64,000 nt of DNA from Piscinibacter defluvii (GTDB lineage Bacteria > Pseudomonadota > Gammaproteobacteria > Burkholderiales > Burkholderiaceae_C): the NCBI RefSeq assembly GCF_004011805.1, contig NZ_RCHJ01000013.1, positions 222,967 through 286,966 of the forward strand, given 5' to 3'. A program made the position numbers and the translations under genes. The notes beneath the pieces are model-generated. The model made no database searches. It had not been told where the DNA came from and worked only from the letters and a program-made list of their open reading frames with translations. Of this stretch, positions 23,208-32,858 are shown piece by piece; positions within the stretch are counted from its first letter, which is position 1, and each line of letters opens with the position of its first letter.

Positions 23208-23245
23208 ACGGCCCGTATGCAACCCGCAGCGGGCCGTTTGTCTTT
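23208..23245 (+). terminator. Attenuator terminator upstream of leuA
   Basis: Stem ACGGCCCG (23208-23215) pairs perfectly with CGGGCCGT (23230-23237); a T-rich tract TTTGTCTTT follows. It lies 28 bases beyond the leader-peptide stop and 52 bases before the leuA start, the layout of a transcription attenuator. Confidence 0.75.
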
Positions 23246-23296
23246 CGTGATCGACGCGCGGGTTGCCCCAAGTTCCCCACCCACGAGGCAACCACG

Positions 23297-24982
23297 ATGT
23301 TGAAGCAACCGCAGCAGAAGTACCGGGCGTTCCAGCCCGTCGCCCTGGCCGACCGCCGCTGGCCCGACGCCGTGCTCGACCGGGCGCCGCTGTGGTGCAG
23401 CGTCGACCTGCGCGACGGCAACCAGGCGCTGATCGAGCCGATGGACGCGCCGCGCAAGCTGCGCCTGTTCCAGATGCTCGTGAAGATCGGCTTCAAGGAG
23501 ATCGAGGTCGGCTTTCCGTCGGCCTCGCAGACCGACTTCGACTTCGTGCGCCAGCTGATCGAGCGCGACTTGGTGCCCGACGACGTCACGATCCAGGTGC
23601 TGACGCAGGCGCGCGAGCCGCTGATCCGCCGCACCTTCGAGGCGCTGAAGGGGGCCCAGCGCGCCATCGTGCACGTCTACAACGCGACCGCGCCGGCGAT
23701 GCGCCGCGTCGTGCTCGGGCTGGACGAGGACGGCATCGTCGATCTGGCGGTCACGCATGCGCGCCTGATCCGTGACCTGGCGCGCGAGCAGCCCGGTACC
23801 GCCTGGACCTTCCAGTACTCGCCCGAGATGTTCTCGGGCACCGAACTGCCCTTCGCCAAGCGCGTGGTCGACGCGGTGACCTCGGTGTGGGAGGCGTCGC
23901 CATCCAACAAGGTGATCGTCAATCTGCCGTCCACCGTCGAGCACAGCACGCCGAACGTCTTCGCCGACATGATCGAGTGGATGCACCGGCACATCGAGCG
24001 TCGCGACGGCGTGGTGCTGTCGGTGCACCCGCACAACGACCGCGGCACCGGCACGGCAGCCGGCGAGTTCGCGCTGATGGCCGGCGCGGACCGCATCGAA
24101 GGCTGCCTGTTCGGCAACGGCGAGCGCACCGGCAATGTCGACCTGGTGAACATCGCCCTGAACCTGTACACCCAGGGCGTGTCGCCGGGGCTGGACTTCT
24201 CCGACATCGACGAGGTGCGCCGCTGCGTCGAGCACTGCAACCAGCTGCCGGTGCACCCGCGCCACCCGTATGTCGGCGACCTGGTCTACACCTCGTTCTC
24301 CGGCTCGCACCAGGACGCCATCAGGAAGGCCTTCGCCGCGCGCCGCGACGGTGACGTGTGGGACATCCCCTACCTGCCGATCGACCCCAAGGACCTGGGG
24401 CGCAGCTACGACGCGGTGATCCGCGTGAACAGCCAGTCGGGCAAGGGCGGCATCGCCTACCTGCTCGAGGCCGAGTACGGGCTCGAGCTGCCGCGCCGGC
24501 TGCAGATCGAGTTCAGCCAAGTGGTGCAGGCGGTGACCGACGACACCGGCAAGGAGGTCGACGCGGCGCAGCTGCGTGCCATCTTCGATGCCGAGTACGG
24601 GATCGACGAGCCGGGCGTGGCCCATGTGGCGGTGCGCGAGTGCGGACCCGGGCGCGTGGCCGTGCAGGCGCAGGTGGGCCTCGACGGCGCCTCGCACGCG
24701 GTGGCGGGCGAAGGCACCGGCCCGATCGACGCCTTCGTGGCCGGCCTGTCGGGCTGGTGCCGCGCGCCGATCCGCGTGCTGGATTACCACGAGCACGCGG
24801 TGGGCGAGGGCGCCGACGCGCGCGCGGTGGCCTACCTCGAGCTGCGCATCGGCGAGCAGACGCTGTTCGGCGTGGGCATCGACCGCAACATCGTCAACGC
24901 GTCGTTGCGTGCCGTCGTCTCGGGCCTGCGCCGCGCGCTCGCCCGGGGGCAGGTGCGCATCGGGCGCGCCGCGACCGTCTAA
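23297..24982 (+). CDS. leuA: 2-isopropylmalate synthase, long (LeuA2-type)
   Basis: 561-residue isopropylmalate synthase: acetyl-CoA plus 2-ketoisovalerate to 2-isopropylmalate, the committed leucine step. The TIM-barrel begins [18 protein letters not shown]; the metal site [14 protein letters not shown] and a C-terminal allosteric LeuA dimer domain are present. The longer N-terminus and sequence place it in the actinobacterial-like LeuA2 group, unlike the next gene. It is controlled by the leader and terminator upstream. Confidence 0.94.
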   Translation: MLKQPQQKYRAFQPVALADRRWPDAVLDRAPLWCSVDLRDGNQALIEPMDAPRKLRLFQMLVKIGFKEIEVGFPSASQTDFDFVRQLIERDLVPDDVTIQVLTQAREPLIRRTFEALKGAQRAIVHVYNATAPAMRRVVLGLDEDGIVDLAVTHARLIRDLAREQPGTAWTFQYSPEMFSGTELPFAKRVVDAVTSVWEASPSNKVIVNLPSTVEHSTPNVFADMIEWMHRHIERRDGVVLSVHPHNDRGTGTAAGEFALMAGADRIEGCLFGNGERTGNVDLVNIALNLYTQGVSPGLDFSDIDEVRRCVEHCNQLPVHPRHPYVGDLVYTSFSGSHQDAIRKAFAARRDGDVWDIPYLPIDPKDLGRSYDAVIRVNSQSGKGGIAYLLEAEYGLELPRRLQIEFSQVVQAVTDDTGKEVDAAQLRAIFDAEYGIDEPGVAHVAVRECGPGRVAVQAQVGLDGASHAVAGEGTGPIDAFVAGLSGWCRAPIRVLDYHEHAVGEGADARAVAYLELRIGEQTLFGVGIDRNIVNASLRAVVSGLRRALARGQVRIGRAATV

Positions 24983-25009
24983 CATCCGCGCCATTCCGAG
25001 GAGACCGCC

Positions 25010-26551
25010 ATGGCCGACAAGCTGATCATCTTCGACACCACCCTGCGCGACGGCGAGCAGTCGCCCGGCGCCTCGATGACCAAGGACGAGAAGCTGCGCA
25101 TCGCGCGCCAGCTCGAGCGCCTGCGCGTGGACGTGATCGAGGCCGGCTTCGCGGCCTCCAGCAACGGCGACTTCGAGGCCGTGAAGGCGATCGCGGACCA
25201 CGTGAAGGAGTCCACCGTCTGCTCGCTGGCGCGCGCCAACGACCGCGACATCGCGCGCGCCGCCGAGGCGCTGAAGGGGGCGGCGCGAGCGCGCATCCAC
25301 ACCTTCATCGCCACCAGCCCGCTGCACATGGAGAAGAAGCTGCGCATGACACCCGACCAGGTGTTCGAGCAGGCGAAGCTCGCGGTGCGCTTTGCGCGCA
25401 ACCTGTGCGACGACATCGAGTTCTCGCCCGAGGACGGCTACCGCAGCGAGCCGGACTTCCTGTGCCGCGTGCTCGAGGCGGTGATCGCCGAGGGGGCGAC
25501 GACGATCAACATCCCCGACACGGTCGGCTACGCGGTGCCCGAGCTGTACGGCAACTTCATCCGCCAGCTGCGCGAGCGGGTGCCGAACTCGGCCAAGGCG
25601 GTGTGGTCGGTGCACTGCCACAACGATCTCGGCATGGCGGTGGCCAACTCGCTGGCCGGCGTCAAGCTCGGCGGCGCGCGCCAGGTGGAATGCACCATCA
25701 ACGGCCTCGGCGAGCGGGCCGGCAACTGCTCGCTCGAGGAAGTGGTGATGGCGGTGCGCACCCGGCGCGACTACTTCGGCCTCGAGCTCGGCATCGACAC
25801 CACCCAGATCGTGCCGGCCTCGCGGCTGGTGGCGCAGACCACCGGCTTCGTCGTGCAGCCGAACAAGGCGGTGGTGGGCGCGAACGCCTTCGCGCATGCC
25901 TCGGGCATCCACCAGGACGGTGTGCTGAAGGCGCGCGACACCTACGAGATCATGCGGGCCGAGGACGTCGGCTGGGCCGCCAACAAGATCGTGCTGGGCA
26001 AGCTGTCGGGCCGCAACGCGTTCAAGCAGCGGCTGCAGGAACTCGGCATCGAGCTCGACTCCGAGACCGAGATCAACGCCGCCTTCGCCAAGTTCAAGGA
26101 ACTGGCCGACCGCAAGAGCGACATCTTCGACGAGGACATCCTCGCGCTGGTGATGGACGAGTCGGTCACCACCGAGCACGAGCACTACCGGCTGCTTTCG
26201 CTCGCGCAGCATTCCGAGACCGGCGAGCGGCCGCACGCGAAGGTGGCCTTCGCAGCCGGCGCCAGCGAACTGCATGCCGAGAGCGACGGCAACGGCCCCG
26301 TCGATGCGAGCCTGAAGGCGATCGAGTCGAAGCTGAAGACTGGCGCGGAACTGGTGCTCTATTCGGTCAATGCCATCACGTCGGGCAGCACAGAATCCCA
26401 GGGCGAGGTGACGGTCCGGCTGCAGCACGGCGGGCGGGTCGTCAACGGTGTCGGCGCCGATCCGGACATCGTCGTGGCGTCTGCCAAGGCCTACCTGTCG
26501 GCGTTGAACAAGCTGCACAGCAAGACCGAGCGCGTGGCCGCCCAGGGTTGA
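25010..26551 (+). CDS. leuA: 2-isopropylmalate synthase, classical (LeuA1-type)
   Basis: 513-residue isopropylmalate synthase of the E. coli-like group. It has [17 protein letters not shown] at the N-terminus, the metal site [15 protein letters not shown], the [12 protein letters not shown] block and a C-terminal allosteric domain. It starts 27 bases after the first leuA, so both are expressed together. The two are only distantly related in sequence and probably differ in leucine feedback. Confidence 0.94.
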   Translation: MADKLIIFDTTLRDGEQSPGASMTKDEKLRIARQLERLRVDVIEAGFAASSNGDFEAVKAIADHVKESTVCSLARANDRDIARAAEALKGAARARIHTFIATSPLHMEKKLRMTPDQVFEQAKLAVRFARNLCDDIEFSPEDGYRSEPDFLCRVLEAVIAEGATTINIPDTVGYAVPELYGNFIRQLRERVPNSAKAVWSVHCHNDLGMAVANSLAGVKLGGARQVECTINGLGERAGNCSLEEVVMAVRTRRDYFGLELGIDTTQIVPASRLVAQTTGFVVQPNKAVVGANAFAHASGIHQDGVLKARDTYEIMRAEDVGWAANKIVLGKLSGRNAFKQRLQELGIELDSETEINAAFAKFKELADRKSDIFDEDILALVMDESVTTEHEHYRLLSLAQHSETGERPHAKVAFAAGASELHAESDGNGPVDASLKAIESKLKTGAELVLYSVNAITSGSTESQGEVTVRLQHGGRVVNGVGADPDIVVASAKAYLSALNKLHSKTERVAAQG

Positions 26552-26623
26552 TCCCGAAGGCAATAAGTCACATTCCTGACAGTCCGAGGACCGACTTGAG
26601 GAATGGCGCGTAACGTTTTGATC

Positions 26624-26652
26624 TTGCGCGCTTTTTTCGAGACGCTTACACT
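26624..26652 (+). promoter_or_regulatory. Sigma-70 promoter of the PBP7-like gene
   Basis: -35 TTGCGC (26624-26629), 17-base spacer and -10 TACACT (26647-26652). The predicted start point is near 26659, about 23 bases before the GTG start. Confidence 0.6.
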
Positions 26653-26681
26653 CGCGCCGCATGGGCGTTGAAAGGACTGTC

Positions 26682-27731
26682 GTGGCAAAGTTGAAGCAAC
26701 TCGTGACCCTTGGTCTGCTGACCTTGGTCGCGGCCGTTGCGCTGTCCACGCCCGTGTCCGCGGATGCGGCGCAGAAGAAGAAGCGCAGCACCGCCGAGGC
26801 GCGCCAGGCGCAGGCCAAGCCGGGCGTGCGTCGCGCGGCGGCCCGGCCGACCAAGCGGGTGGCGCGAGTGGTGCCGGAGCGTCCATCCTTCGGGCAGATC
26901 GCGGGGCTGCGGGCAACCGACGACGACCTGTCGCTCGCCTCCAGCGTCGCCCTGGTCGTCGACCAGGACAGCAACGAGGTGCTGCTCAGCAAGAACTCCG
27001 ACGCGGTGCTGCCGATCGCCTCGATCACCAAGCTGATGACCGCGATGGTCGTCACCGAAGCCAATCTGCCGCTCGACGAGAAGCTCGCCATCGGCGAGGA
27101 AGACATCGACACCGAGAAGGGCAGCCGCTCGCGCCTGCGCATCGGCACCGAACTCTCGCGCGAGGAGATGCTGCACCTCGCGCTGATGGCCTCGGAGAAT
27201 CGCGCCGCGCATGCGCTCGGGCGCCACTACCCCGGCGGCCTGCCGGCCTTCGTGGCGGCGATGAACCGCAAGGCGGCCGAGCTCGGCATGCACGACACGC
27301 ACTATGTCGAGCCGACCGGGCTGTCGAGCAGGAACCAGTCGAGCGCCAAGGACCTGGCCACGCTGGTCAAGGCCGCCTACGACGTGCAGCTGATCCGCGA
27401 ACTGTCGACGTCGCCGGAGTACTCGGTGGTGGTCGGCCGCCGCCAGCTGCAGTTCCACAACACCAACCGCCTGGTCAACAACCCGACCTGGGAAATCGGC
27501 CTGCAGAAGACGGGCTACATCTCCGAGGCCGGTCGCTGCCTGGTGATGCAGGCCAAGCTGGCCGGCCGCAAGCTGATCATGGTGTTCCTGGACTCCGCGG
27601 GAAAGTACTCTCGCCTGGGTGACGCCGAACGCGTGCGGCGCTGGGTCAACGACCTGGCTCCGGCCACGGCAGCGAGCCCGGCTCCGGCCACCTCGTCGAT
27701 CGCGCTGCCGGAGCTCGATCCCGCCTCCTGA
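26682..27731 (+). CDS. pbpG: D-alanyl-D-alanine endopeptidase (PBP7 type, peptidase S11)
   Basis: 349-residue periplasmic serine peptidase acting on peptidoglycan cross-links. The active-site motifs are all present: SITK (SxxK), SEN (SxN) and KTG. The GTG at 26682 has AAAGGA 6 bases upstream and directly gives a signal peptide (AKLKQLVTLGLLTLVAAVAL); the ATG at 26661 would fall next to the predicted transcription start and is less likely. A Lys/Arg-rich linker of about 40 residues precedes the catalytic domain. Confidence 0.92.
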   Translation: MAKLKQLVTLGLLTLVAAVALSTPVSADAAQKKKRSTAEARQAQAKPGVRRAAARPTKRVARVVPERPSFGQIAGLRATDDDLSLASSVALVVDQDSNEVLLSKNSDAVLPIASITKLMTAMVVTEANLPLDEKLAIGEEDIDTEKGSRSRLRIGTELSREEMLHLALMASENRAAHALGRHYPGGLPAFVAAMNRKAAELGMHDTHYVEPTGLSSRNQSSAKDLATLVKAAYDVQLIRELSTSPEYSVVVGRRQLQFHNTNRLVNNPTWEIGLQKTGYISEAGRCLVMQAKLAGRKLIMVFLDSAGKYSRLGDAERVRRWVNDLAPATAASPAPATSSIALPELDPAS

Positions 27732-27750
27732 GCGCGCACCACGCGCCGGC

Positions 27751-28521
27751 TCAGCTCGGCCGGTAGCCGAGCGCCGACGAGATCTGCATCGCCGTCGCCT
27801 TCAGTCGGTCCATCCACGCCTCCTCCAGCCGGTCGGCCGGTGCGGAGATCGACAGGCCTGCGATCAGGTTGCCCTGGTCGTCGCGGATGCCGGCGGCCAT
27901 GCAGCGAACGCCCAGCTCGAGTTCCTCGTCGTCGCGCGCGGTGCCCTGCTGGTTCACCCGCGCCAGCTCGCGCTCCAGGGCCGGCAGTTCGGTGATGCTG
28001 TTCCGGGTGTGGCCGGCCAGCCCGGTGCGGGCGGCATAGGCGCGCACGCGAGCCGGATCGTCGGCGGCCAGGAACAGCTTGCCGACGGAGGTGAGGTGCA
28101 GCGGCGCACGCCCGCCGATCGCACGCACCACCTGCATGCCCGAGCGTTCGCTGTAGGCGCGTTCGATGTAGACGATCTCGTCGCCCTGGCGCATCGACAG
28201 GTTGACCGGCTGATGCGTCAGCTTGTGCAGTTCGCGCATCGGGCCGAGCGCCGCGTCGCGCACGTCCAGCCGCGCCTTGACCAGGTTGCCGAGTTCGAGC
28301 AGCCGCATGCCGAGCCGGTAGCTGCCGGCCTCGGGCCGGTCGACGAAGCGGCCGATCGTCAGGTCGTTGAGGATGCGGTGCGCCGTCGAGGGGTGCAGGC
28401 CGGCCTGCTCGGCGATCTGCTTCAGCGGCACCGGATCGGGGTAGGACGCCAGCACGTCCAGCAGGTGAAAGGCCCGCTCCAGGACCTGGATCGTCGGTGA
28501 CTTGTCGTCGGACTTGGACAT
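27751..28521 (-). CDS. IclR family transcriptional regulator
   Basis: 256-residue regulator with an N-terminal winged HTH (LKQIAEQAGLHPSTAHRILN, about residues 33-52) and the C-terminal IclR effector domain (GKLFLAADDPARV, DDEELELGVRCMAAGI). The ligand is unknown. It is convergent with pbpG and sits downstream of hpnE; nothing in the context identifies its target. Confidence 0.92.
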   Translation of the reverse strand: MSKSDDKSPTIQVLERAFHLLDVLASYPDPVPLKQIAEQAGLHPSTAHRILNDLTIGRFVDRPEAGSYRLGMRLLELGNLVKARLDVRDAALGPMRELHKLTHQPVNLSMRQGDEIVYIERAYSERSGMQVVRAIGGRAPLHLTSVGKLFLAADDPARVRAYAARTGLAGHTRNSITELPALERELARVNQQGTARDDEELELGVRCMAAGIRDDQGNLIAGLSISAPADRLEEAWMDRLKATAMQISSALGYRPS

Positions 28522-28590
28522 GGGAACGGATTCTGACGCATCCTGGGGGCATTCTGCATGGCGAAAACGAAAACTTGGATGCGGAACAAA

Positions 28591-29868
28591 TCAGGCCGGT
28601 GATTCCTCGAGCGCCCGCATCGCGGCCTGGGCGCTGAGCACGGCGCCCTCCAGCGTGGCCGGGTAGGGGCCGTCGACATGGTCGCCCGCGGCGACCAGGC
28701 CCGGTGCGATGCGCCCGGCCGGGCGCAGCAGTGCCGGGGTGCAGCGGAAGGTCGCGCGCTTCTCGGTGATCGTCTGCACCGGCTCGAGCGGCCCGCGCAG
28801 GACAGCGCCGAGCAGCCGGCCAGCCTGGGCCTGCGTGGCCGCGAGCGTGGCCGGCAGGCCGCGCTCCACCCAGGGTTGCGCGCCGCTGATCACGAAGGCG
28901 AGCAGGCCCGGCGGCCCGCCGAGCTGACCGCGGTCGAACACGAACTGGGCGGGCGACTCCGCGTCGCTGGGCAGCGCGAGCATGGGCTCGGGCAGCCGTG
29001 TCCCCTCGCTGCGCAGGTACACGGTGATGATCGGCTCGTAGCGCAACGCCGCGGCCACGCCGGACCAGGCCGGGGCGACCGGCGCCGCCAGGCGTGCCGC
29101 CTCGCCCGGGGGCACCGCCAGCACGACCGCGTCGAAGCGCTCGCCGTCGACCTGCCAGACGGGCCCGTCGGCCTGCAGCGCTTGCACGCGTCGACCGAGC
29201 CGGAGGGTGGCGCCACGCTGCCCCAGCCACTGCCAGGCAGCGCGCGGCAACAGCGCGCCCAGATCGGCGCGCGGCAGCAGCAGGTCGGCCGAACCCGGGC
29301 CGGCGAAGAGCGCATCGCGCAACACGCGCAGGAACACCGCGGCGCTGGCCTCCGGCGCGGGCGTGTTCAGTGCCGCCACGCAGAGCGGCTCGATCAGATC
29401 GCGTTGCACCGCCGGCCCGAGGCCCTGGGTCAGCTGCGCGACCGTCGCCAGGGGCGGGCAGTGGAACCCCTGCAGCCGCCAGCGCCCCGCCGCAGCCAAG
29501 AGGCCGAGCCGCTCGCGCAGCGGCCAGCCGGGGCGCGCCAGCACGCCGCGCACGAAGGCGAGCGTGGCCGGCCCGGGCGGCAGGCGCAGGCCGCGTCCGT
29601 CGGGCTCGACCAGGCGCAGCGGGCTGCGCAGCAGCACCTGCTCGGGGTCGACGCCGACGCGGCGCATCAGGCGCAGCGTCTGCCGATAGGCGCCGATCAG
29701 GATGTGCTGGCCGTTGTCGAGGCGCCAGTCGCCGAGCTGCACCTCGCGGGCGCGTCCGCCGGGCTGCGGCGCCATCTCGAACACGCTCACGGCGTGCCCG
29801 CCGTCGATCGCCTCCACGGCCGCGGCCAGCCCGGCCCAGCCGGCGCCGATGACGGCCAGGCGGCGCAT
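28591..29868 (-). CDS. hpnE: Hydroxysqualene dehydroxylase
   Basis: 425-residue FAD oxidoreductase completing squalene synthesis by reductive removal of the hydroxyl of hydroxysqualene. The dinucleotide-binding motif LAVIGAGWAGLAAAVEA is at the N-terminus; the amine-oxidase-like C-terminus reads GLVAAGDHVDGPYPATLEGA. The ATG at 29868 overlaps the hpnD stop (TGATG); an in-frame start 15 bases upstream is possible. It is last gene of hpnCDE. Confidence 0.92.
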   Translation of the reverse strand: MRRLAVIGAGWAGLAAAVEAIDGGHAVSVFEMAPQPGGRAREVQLGDWRLDNGQHILIGAYRQTLRLMRRVGVDPEQVLLRSPLRLVEPDGRGLRLPPGPATLAFVRGVLARPGWPLRERLGLLAAAGRWRLQGFHCPPLATVAQLTQGLGPAVQRDLIEPLCVAALNTPAPEASAAVFLRVLRDALFAGPGSADLLLPRADLGALLPRAAWQWLGQRGATLRLGRRVQALQADGPVWQVDGERFDAVVLAVPPGEAARLAAPVAPAWSGVAAALRYEPIITVYLRSEGTRLPEPMLALPSDAESPAQFVFDRGQLGGPPGLLAFVISGAQPWVERGLPATLAATQAQAGRLLGAVLRGPLEPVQTITEKRATFRCTPALLRPAGRIAPGLVAAGDHVDGPYPATLEGAVLSAQAAMRALEESPA

Positions 29869-30704
29869 CAGCGGCCCCGCCAATGGGTCTTCATCGCGAT
29901 CCAGATCTTGCGGACGGGCGTCAGCGACACGCGCTGGTGGAGCACCTGGAAGCCGTCGGCCTCGATCTCGCGCAGCAGCGTGCGGTAGATGTTGGCCATC
30001 ATCAGGCCGGGTTTCTGCGCCTCCCGGTCCGCCTCGGGCAGCAGCGCGAGCGCCTCGTCGTAGCAGCGGTGCGCCCGCTCGGCCTGGAACGTCATCAGCG
30101 CCGTGAAGCGCTCGCTATAGGCGCGCTGCAGGATCTCCTGCGCCTTGACGTCGAACTGCTTCAGCTCCGAGACCGGCAGGTAGATGCGGCCGCGCCGCGC
30201 GTCGTCGCCGACGTCGCGGATGATGTTGGTCAGCTGCATCGCGCGGCCGAGGCGGTGCGCATAGGCGAGGGTGGCGTCCTGGGTGCGGCCGAAGATGTTG
30301 GCCGCCACCTCTCCCACCACGCCGGCCACCAGGTGGCAGTAGCGCTCGAGGCCGGGGTAGTCGAGGTAGCGCGACTGATCCAGGTCCATCTGGCAGCCGT
30401 CGATCACCGCGGCGAGGTGCTCGGCGCGGATGTCGTAGGCCGGTGCATGCACCGCCAGCGCCTGCATGACCGGGTGGCTGGGGTGCCCCGCGTAGGCCTG
30501 CACGACCTCACCGCGCCACCAGGCCAGCTTGGCCGCGGCAACACTCGGGTCCTGCACCTCGTCGACCACGTCGTCCACCTCGCGGCAGAAGGCATAGAAG
30601 GCAGTGATCGCGGCGCGCCGCGGCGGCGGCAGGAACAGGAAGGCGTAGTAGAAGCTCGAGCCGCTGCCGGCGGCCTTCTCCTGCACGTACTGCTCGGGCG
30701 TCAT
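29868..30704 (-). CDS. hpnD: Presqualene diphosphate synthase
   Basis: 278-residue prenyl-condensing enzyme joining two farnesyl diphosphates into presqualene diphosphate. The two Asp-rich Mg/diphosphate motifs are CREVDDVVDE and NIIRDVGDDARRGRIYLP. The start at MTPEQYVQEKAAGSGSSFYY overlaps the hpnC stop by ATGA. It is middle of the squalene operon. Confidence 0.94.
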   Translation of the reverse strand: MTPEQYVQEKAAGSGSSFYYAFLFLPPPRRAAITAFYAFCREVDDVVDEVQDPSVAAAKLAWWRGEVVQAYAGHPSHPVMQALAVHAPAYDIRAEHLAAVIDGCQMDLDQSRYLDYPGLERYCHLVAGVVGEVAANIFGRTQDATLAYAHRLGRAMQLTNIIRDVGDDARRGRIYLPVSELKQFDVKAQEILQRAYSERFTALMTFQAERAHRCYDEALALLPEADREAQKPGLMMANIYRTLLREIEADGFQVLHQRVSLTPVRKIWIAMKTHWRGR

Positions 30705-31555
30705 GCGGCGCGTCCCTGCAGTGCGGAGTGCGGCGCCGCCATGCGCCAGGCGCGCCACAGCAGGCGCGGCGCGTCGGCGCGGCCCAGCGCCGGGCGCGTG
30801 CGCCAGCTGGCGTAGCCGAGCTGCTCGATCTTCTCGAGGATGCGCAGGCCACCCTGCACGACCAGGCGCAGCTCCCAGCCGACGCGCCCGGGCAGCGTGT
30901 GCACCAGCGGCGCGCCCTCGAGCATCAGGCCGCGTGCCCAGTCGACCAGTTCTGCCACCAGCGCCCGCAGTGCCGGGGATTCCTCGCGCCGCAGCACCGC
31001 CTCGGGCGCGACGCCGTGGCGCAGGCAGTCGCTTTCGGGCGGGTAGAGCCGGCCGCGTGCCGTGTCGATCGACAGGTCCTGCCAGAAGTTGGCCAGCTGC
31101 AGGGCGCTGCAGATCGCGTCCGAGCGGTGAAGCGAGAGCGGATCGGCCACGCCGTACAGGTGCAGCAGCAGGCGGCCGATCGGGTTGGCCGAGCGTCGGC
31201 AATAGTCCAGCAGGTCGGGGCGGTCGGCATAGCGCTGTCGCACCACGTCCTGCTCGAAGGCCGACAGCAGGTCGGCCAGCAGCGGCGCCGGCAGCGCATG
31301 GCGTTCGAGTGCCACGCGCAAGGGCCCGAACACCTGCGGCCAGCGGGCCGAGGGGCTGGCGCCGGCGGCCACCGCCTCCAGGTCGCGCCGGTAGTCGGCC
31401 AGGTCGGTCAGGCGCTGCGCCGGCGCGGCGTCGCCCTCGTCGGCCAGGTCGTCGGCGGTGCGCGCGAACCAGTAGATCGCGGCCACGGCCGGGCGCAACG
31501 CCGGGGGGCACAGCCAGGAGGCGACGGGAAAGTTCTCGTAGTGATCGACGCTCAC
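30701..31555 (-). CDS. hpnC: Hydroxysqualene synthase
   Basis: 284-residue prenyl synthase homologous to HpnD, converting presqualene diphosphate to hydroxysqualene. Asp motifs are RTADDLADEGD and NFWQDLSIDTARGRLYPP. The frame is open to a TTG at 31627, but the GTG at 31555 gives MSVDHYENFPVASWL, matching the family N-terminus. Squalene here probably feeds hopanoids or carotenoid-like lipids; no squalene-hopene cyclase is in the window. Confidence 0.92.
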   Translation of the reverse strand: MSVDHYENFPVASWLCPPALRPAVAAIYWFARTADDLADEGDAAPAQRLTDLADYRRDLEAVAAGASPSARWPQVFGPLRVALERHALPAPLLADLLSAFEQDVVRQRYADRPDLLDYCRRSANPIGRLLLHLYGVADPLSLHRSDAICSALQLANFWQDLSIDTARGRLYPPESDCLRHGVAPEAVLRREESPALRALVAELVDWARGLMLEGAPLVHTLPGRVGWELRLVVQGGLRILEKIEQLGYASWRTRPALGRADAPRLLWRAWRMAAPHSALQGRAA

Positions 31556-31613
31556 GGGCGCGATTGTCCACTGCGTCGCGGGCGCACCTCGGGCTTGAAC
31601 GCGCCCGTGCGGT

Positions 31614-31642
31614 TTGACACGCCGCAACGACGCAAATACATT
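31614..31642 (+). promoter_or_regulatory. Near-consensus promoter of the RND efflux operon
   Basis: -35 TTGACA (31614-31619), 17-base spacer, -10 TACATT (31637-31642). The transcription start is predicted near 31649, inside the palindrome that follows. Confidence 0.8.
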
Positions 31643-31656
31643 ACTGACCGGTCAGT
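31643..31656. promoter_or_regulatory. TetR-type operator over the RND start point
   Basis: Perfect 14-bp palindrome ACTGACCGGTCAGT directly after the -10 box. TGACCGGTCA-type palindromes are typical of TetR/AcrR repressors of efflux genes. No tetR gene lies in the neighbourhood, so the repressor must be encoded elsewhere. Confidence 0.7.
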
Positions 31657-31706
31657 CATTTACTGATGGCCGTCGGTCCCACCTCTTCCGCGTGCGCGAG
31701 GCTCCC

Positions 31707-32858
31707 ATGAAGCTGCCCCTGGTCCTGCTGCTGTCGGCACTGGCCGCACTCACCGCCTGTTCGCGCCAGGAAAGCGCACCGGACCCGGTGCGCGCGGTGC
31801 GCACGCTGACGGTCGAGCCGCAGAGCGCCTCGGCCGGCTGGGAGTACGCCGGCGAGATCCGTGCCCGGACCGAATCGCGCCTGGGCTTCCGGGTCGGCGG
31901 CAAGATCGTCAGCCGCCGTGCCGACCTGGGCGATGCCGTCAAGGCCGGGCAGGTGCTGGCCCAGCTCGACGCGCAGGACCTGCGGCTCGGTCAGGACGCC
32001 GCACGCGCCGCACTCTCGGCGGCCCAGGTGAATCACGAGCAGGCGCTGGCCGACTACCGGCGCTTCAAGGAGCTGCGCGACCAGGGTTTCATCAGCAGCG
32101 CCGAGCTGGAGCGCCGCGACACCGCCCTGAAGGCCGCCAAGGCGCAGCTCGACCAGGCCGTGGCGCAAAGCAGCGTGCAGGGCAACCAGGCCGGTTATGC
32201 GGCGCTGGTGGCCGACGCGAGCGGGGTGATCACCGGGGTGGATGCCGAGCCCGGCATGGTGGTGGCCGCCGGTGCACCGGTGCTGCGCCTGGCGCACGAC
32301 GGCCCGCGCGACGTGGTGTTCGCCGTGCCGGAGGACAAGGTGGCGACGCTGCGCCAGCTTGCCTCCCAGCCGGGCCGCTTCAAGGTTAGGCTCTGGGGCG
32401 GCGAGGCCGGTCCGCCGCTGCCCGCGACGGTGCGCGAGATCGCGGGCTCGGCCGACCCGGTGACGCGCACCTTCCTGGTCAAGGCCGACATCGGCAACGC
32501 GCCGGTGCGGCTGGGGCAGACGGCCACCGTGCAGGTGGACCTGCCGCCGGTGGCGGGCATTGCCAAGCTGCCGCTGTCCGCCCTGAAGGAAGAGCAGGGC
32601 AAGACCACGGTGTGGGTGGTCGACCGGCAGAGCATGACGGTGCAGCAGCAGGCGGTGACCCTGGCCGGCGCAGACGGCAACGAGGCCGTGGTGACGGCCG
32701 GCCTGGCCCCGGGCCAGCTGGTGGTGACCGCCGGCGTGCACGTGCTGACGCCGGGGCAGAAGGTGAAGCTGTACGGCGCCGTCTCCGCGCCCACTGCGGC
32801 AGGGGCCGGCACCGGCAGCGGTGCGGCCACCGCAAACGCCTCGGTGGCACGCCAATGA
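31707..32858 (+). CDS. RND efflux periplasmic adaptor (membrane fusion) lipoprotein
   Basis: 383-residue adaptor linking the inner-membrane RND pump to an outer-membrane channel. The lipoprotein signal is MKLPLVLLLSALAALTAC (lipobox LTAC). Then come a lipoyl-like half (LGFRVGGKIVSRRADLGDAV), an alpha-helical hairpin, the second lipoyl half (GVITGVDAEPGMVVAAGAPV) and beta-barrel domains. The ATG at 31707 lies about 58 bases after the predicted transcription start. It overlaps the pump gene by 4 bases. Confidence 0.93.
   Translation: MKLPLVLLLSALAALTACSRQESAPDPVRAVRTLTVEPQSASAGWEYAGEIRARTESRLGFRVGGKIVSRRADLGDAVKAGQVLAQLDAQDLRLGQDAARAALSAAQVNHEQALADYRRFKELRDQGFISSAELERRDTALKAAKAQLDQAVAQSSVQGNQAGYAALVADASGVITGVDAEPGMVVAAGAPVLRLAHDGPRDVVFAVPEDKVATLRQLASQPGRFKVRLWGGEAGPPLPATVREIAGSADPVTRTFLVKADIGNAPVRLGQTATVQVDLPPVAGIAKLPLSALKEEQGKTTVWVVDRQSMTVQQQAVTLAGADGNEAVVTAGLAPGQLVVTAGVHVLTPGQKVKLYGAVSAPTAAGAGTGSGAATANASVARQ

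Noticed and set aside
23156..27148. Very long minus-strand open frame opposite the leuA genes
   Set aside because: It is an antisense shadow of high-GC coding sequence: the plus strand holds two complete leuA genes and the start of pbpG.
31556..31627. Extended TTG start for hpnC
   Set aside because: It would add 24 residues not in the family and run across the RND operon promoter; the GTG at 31555 gives the conserved N-terminus.
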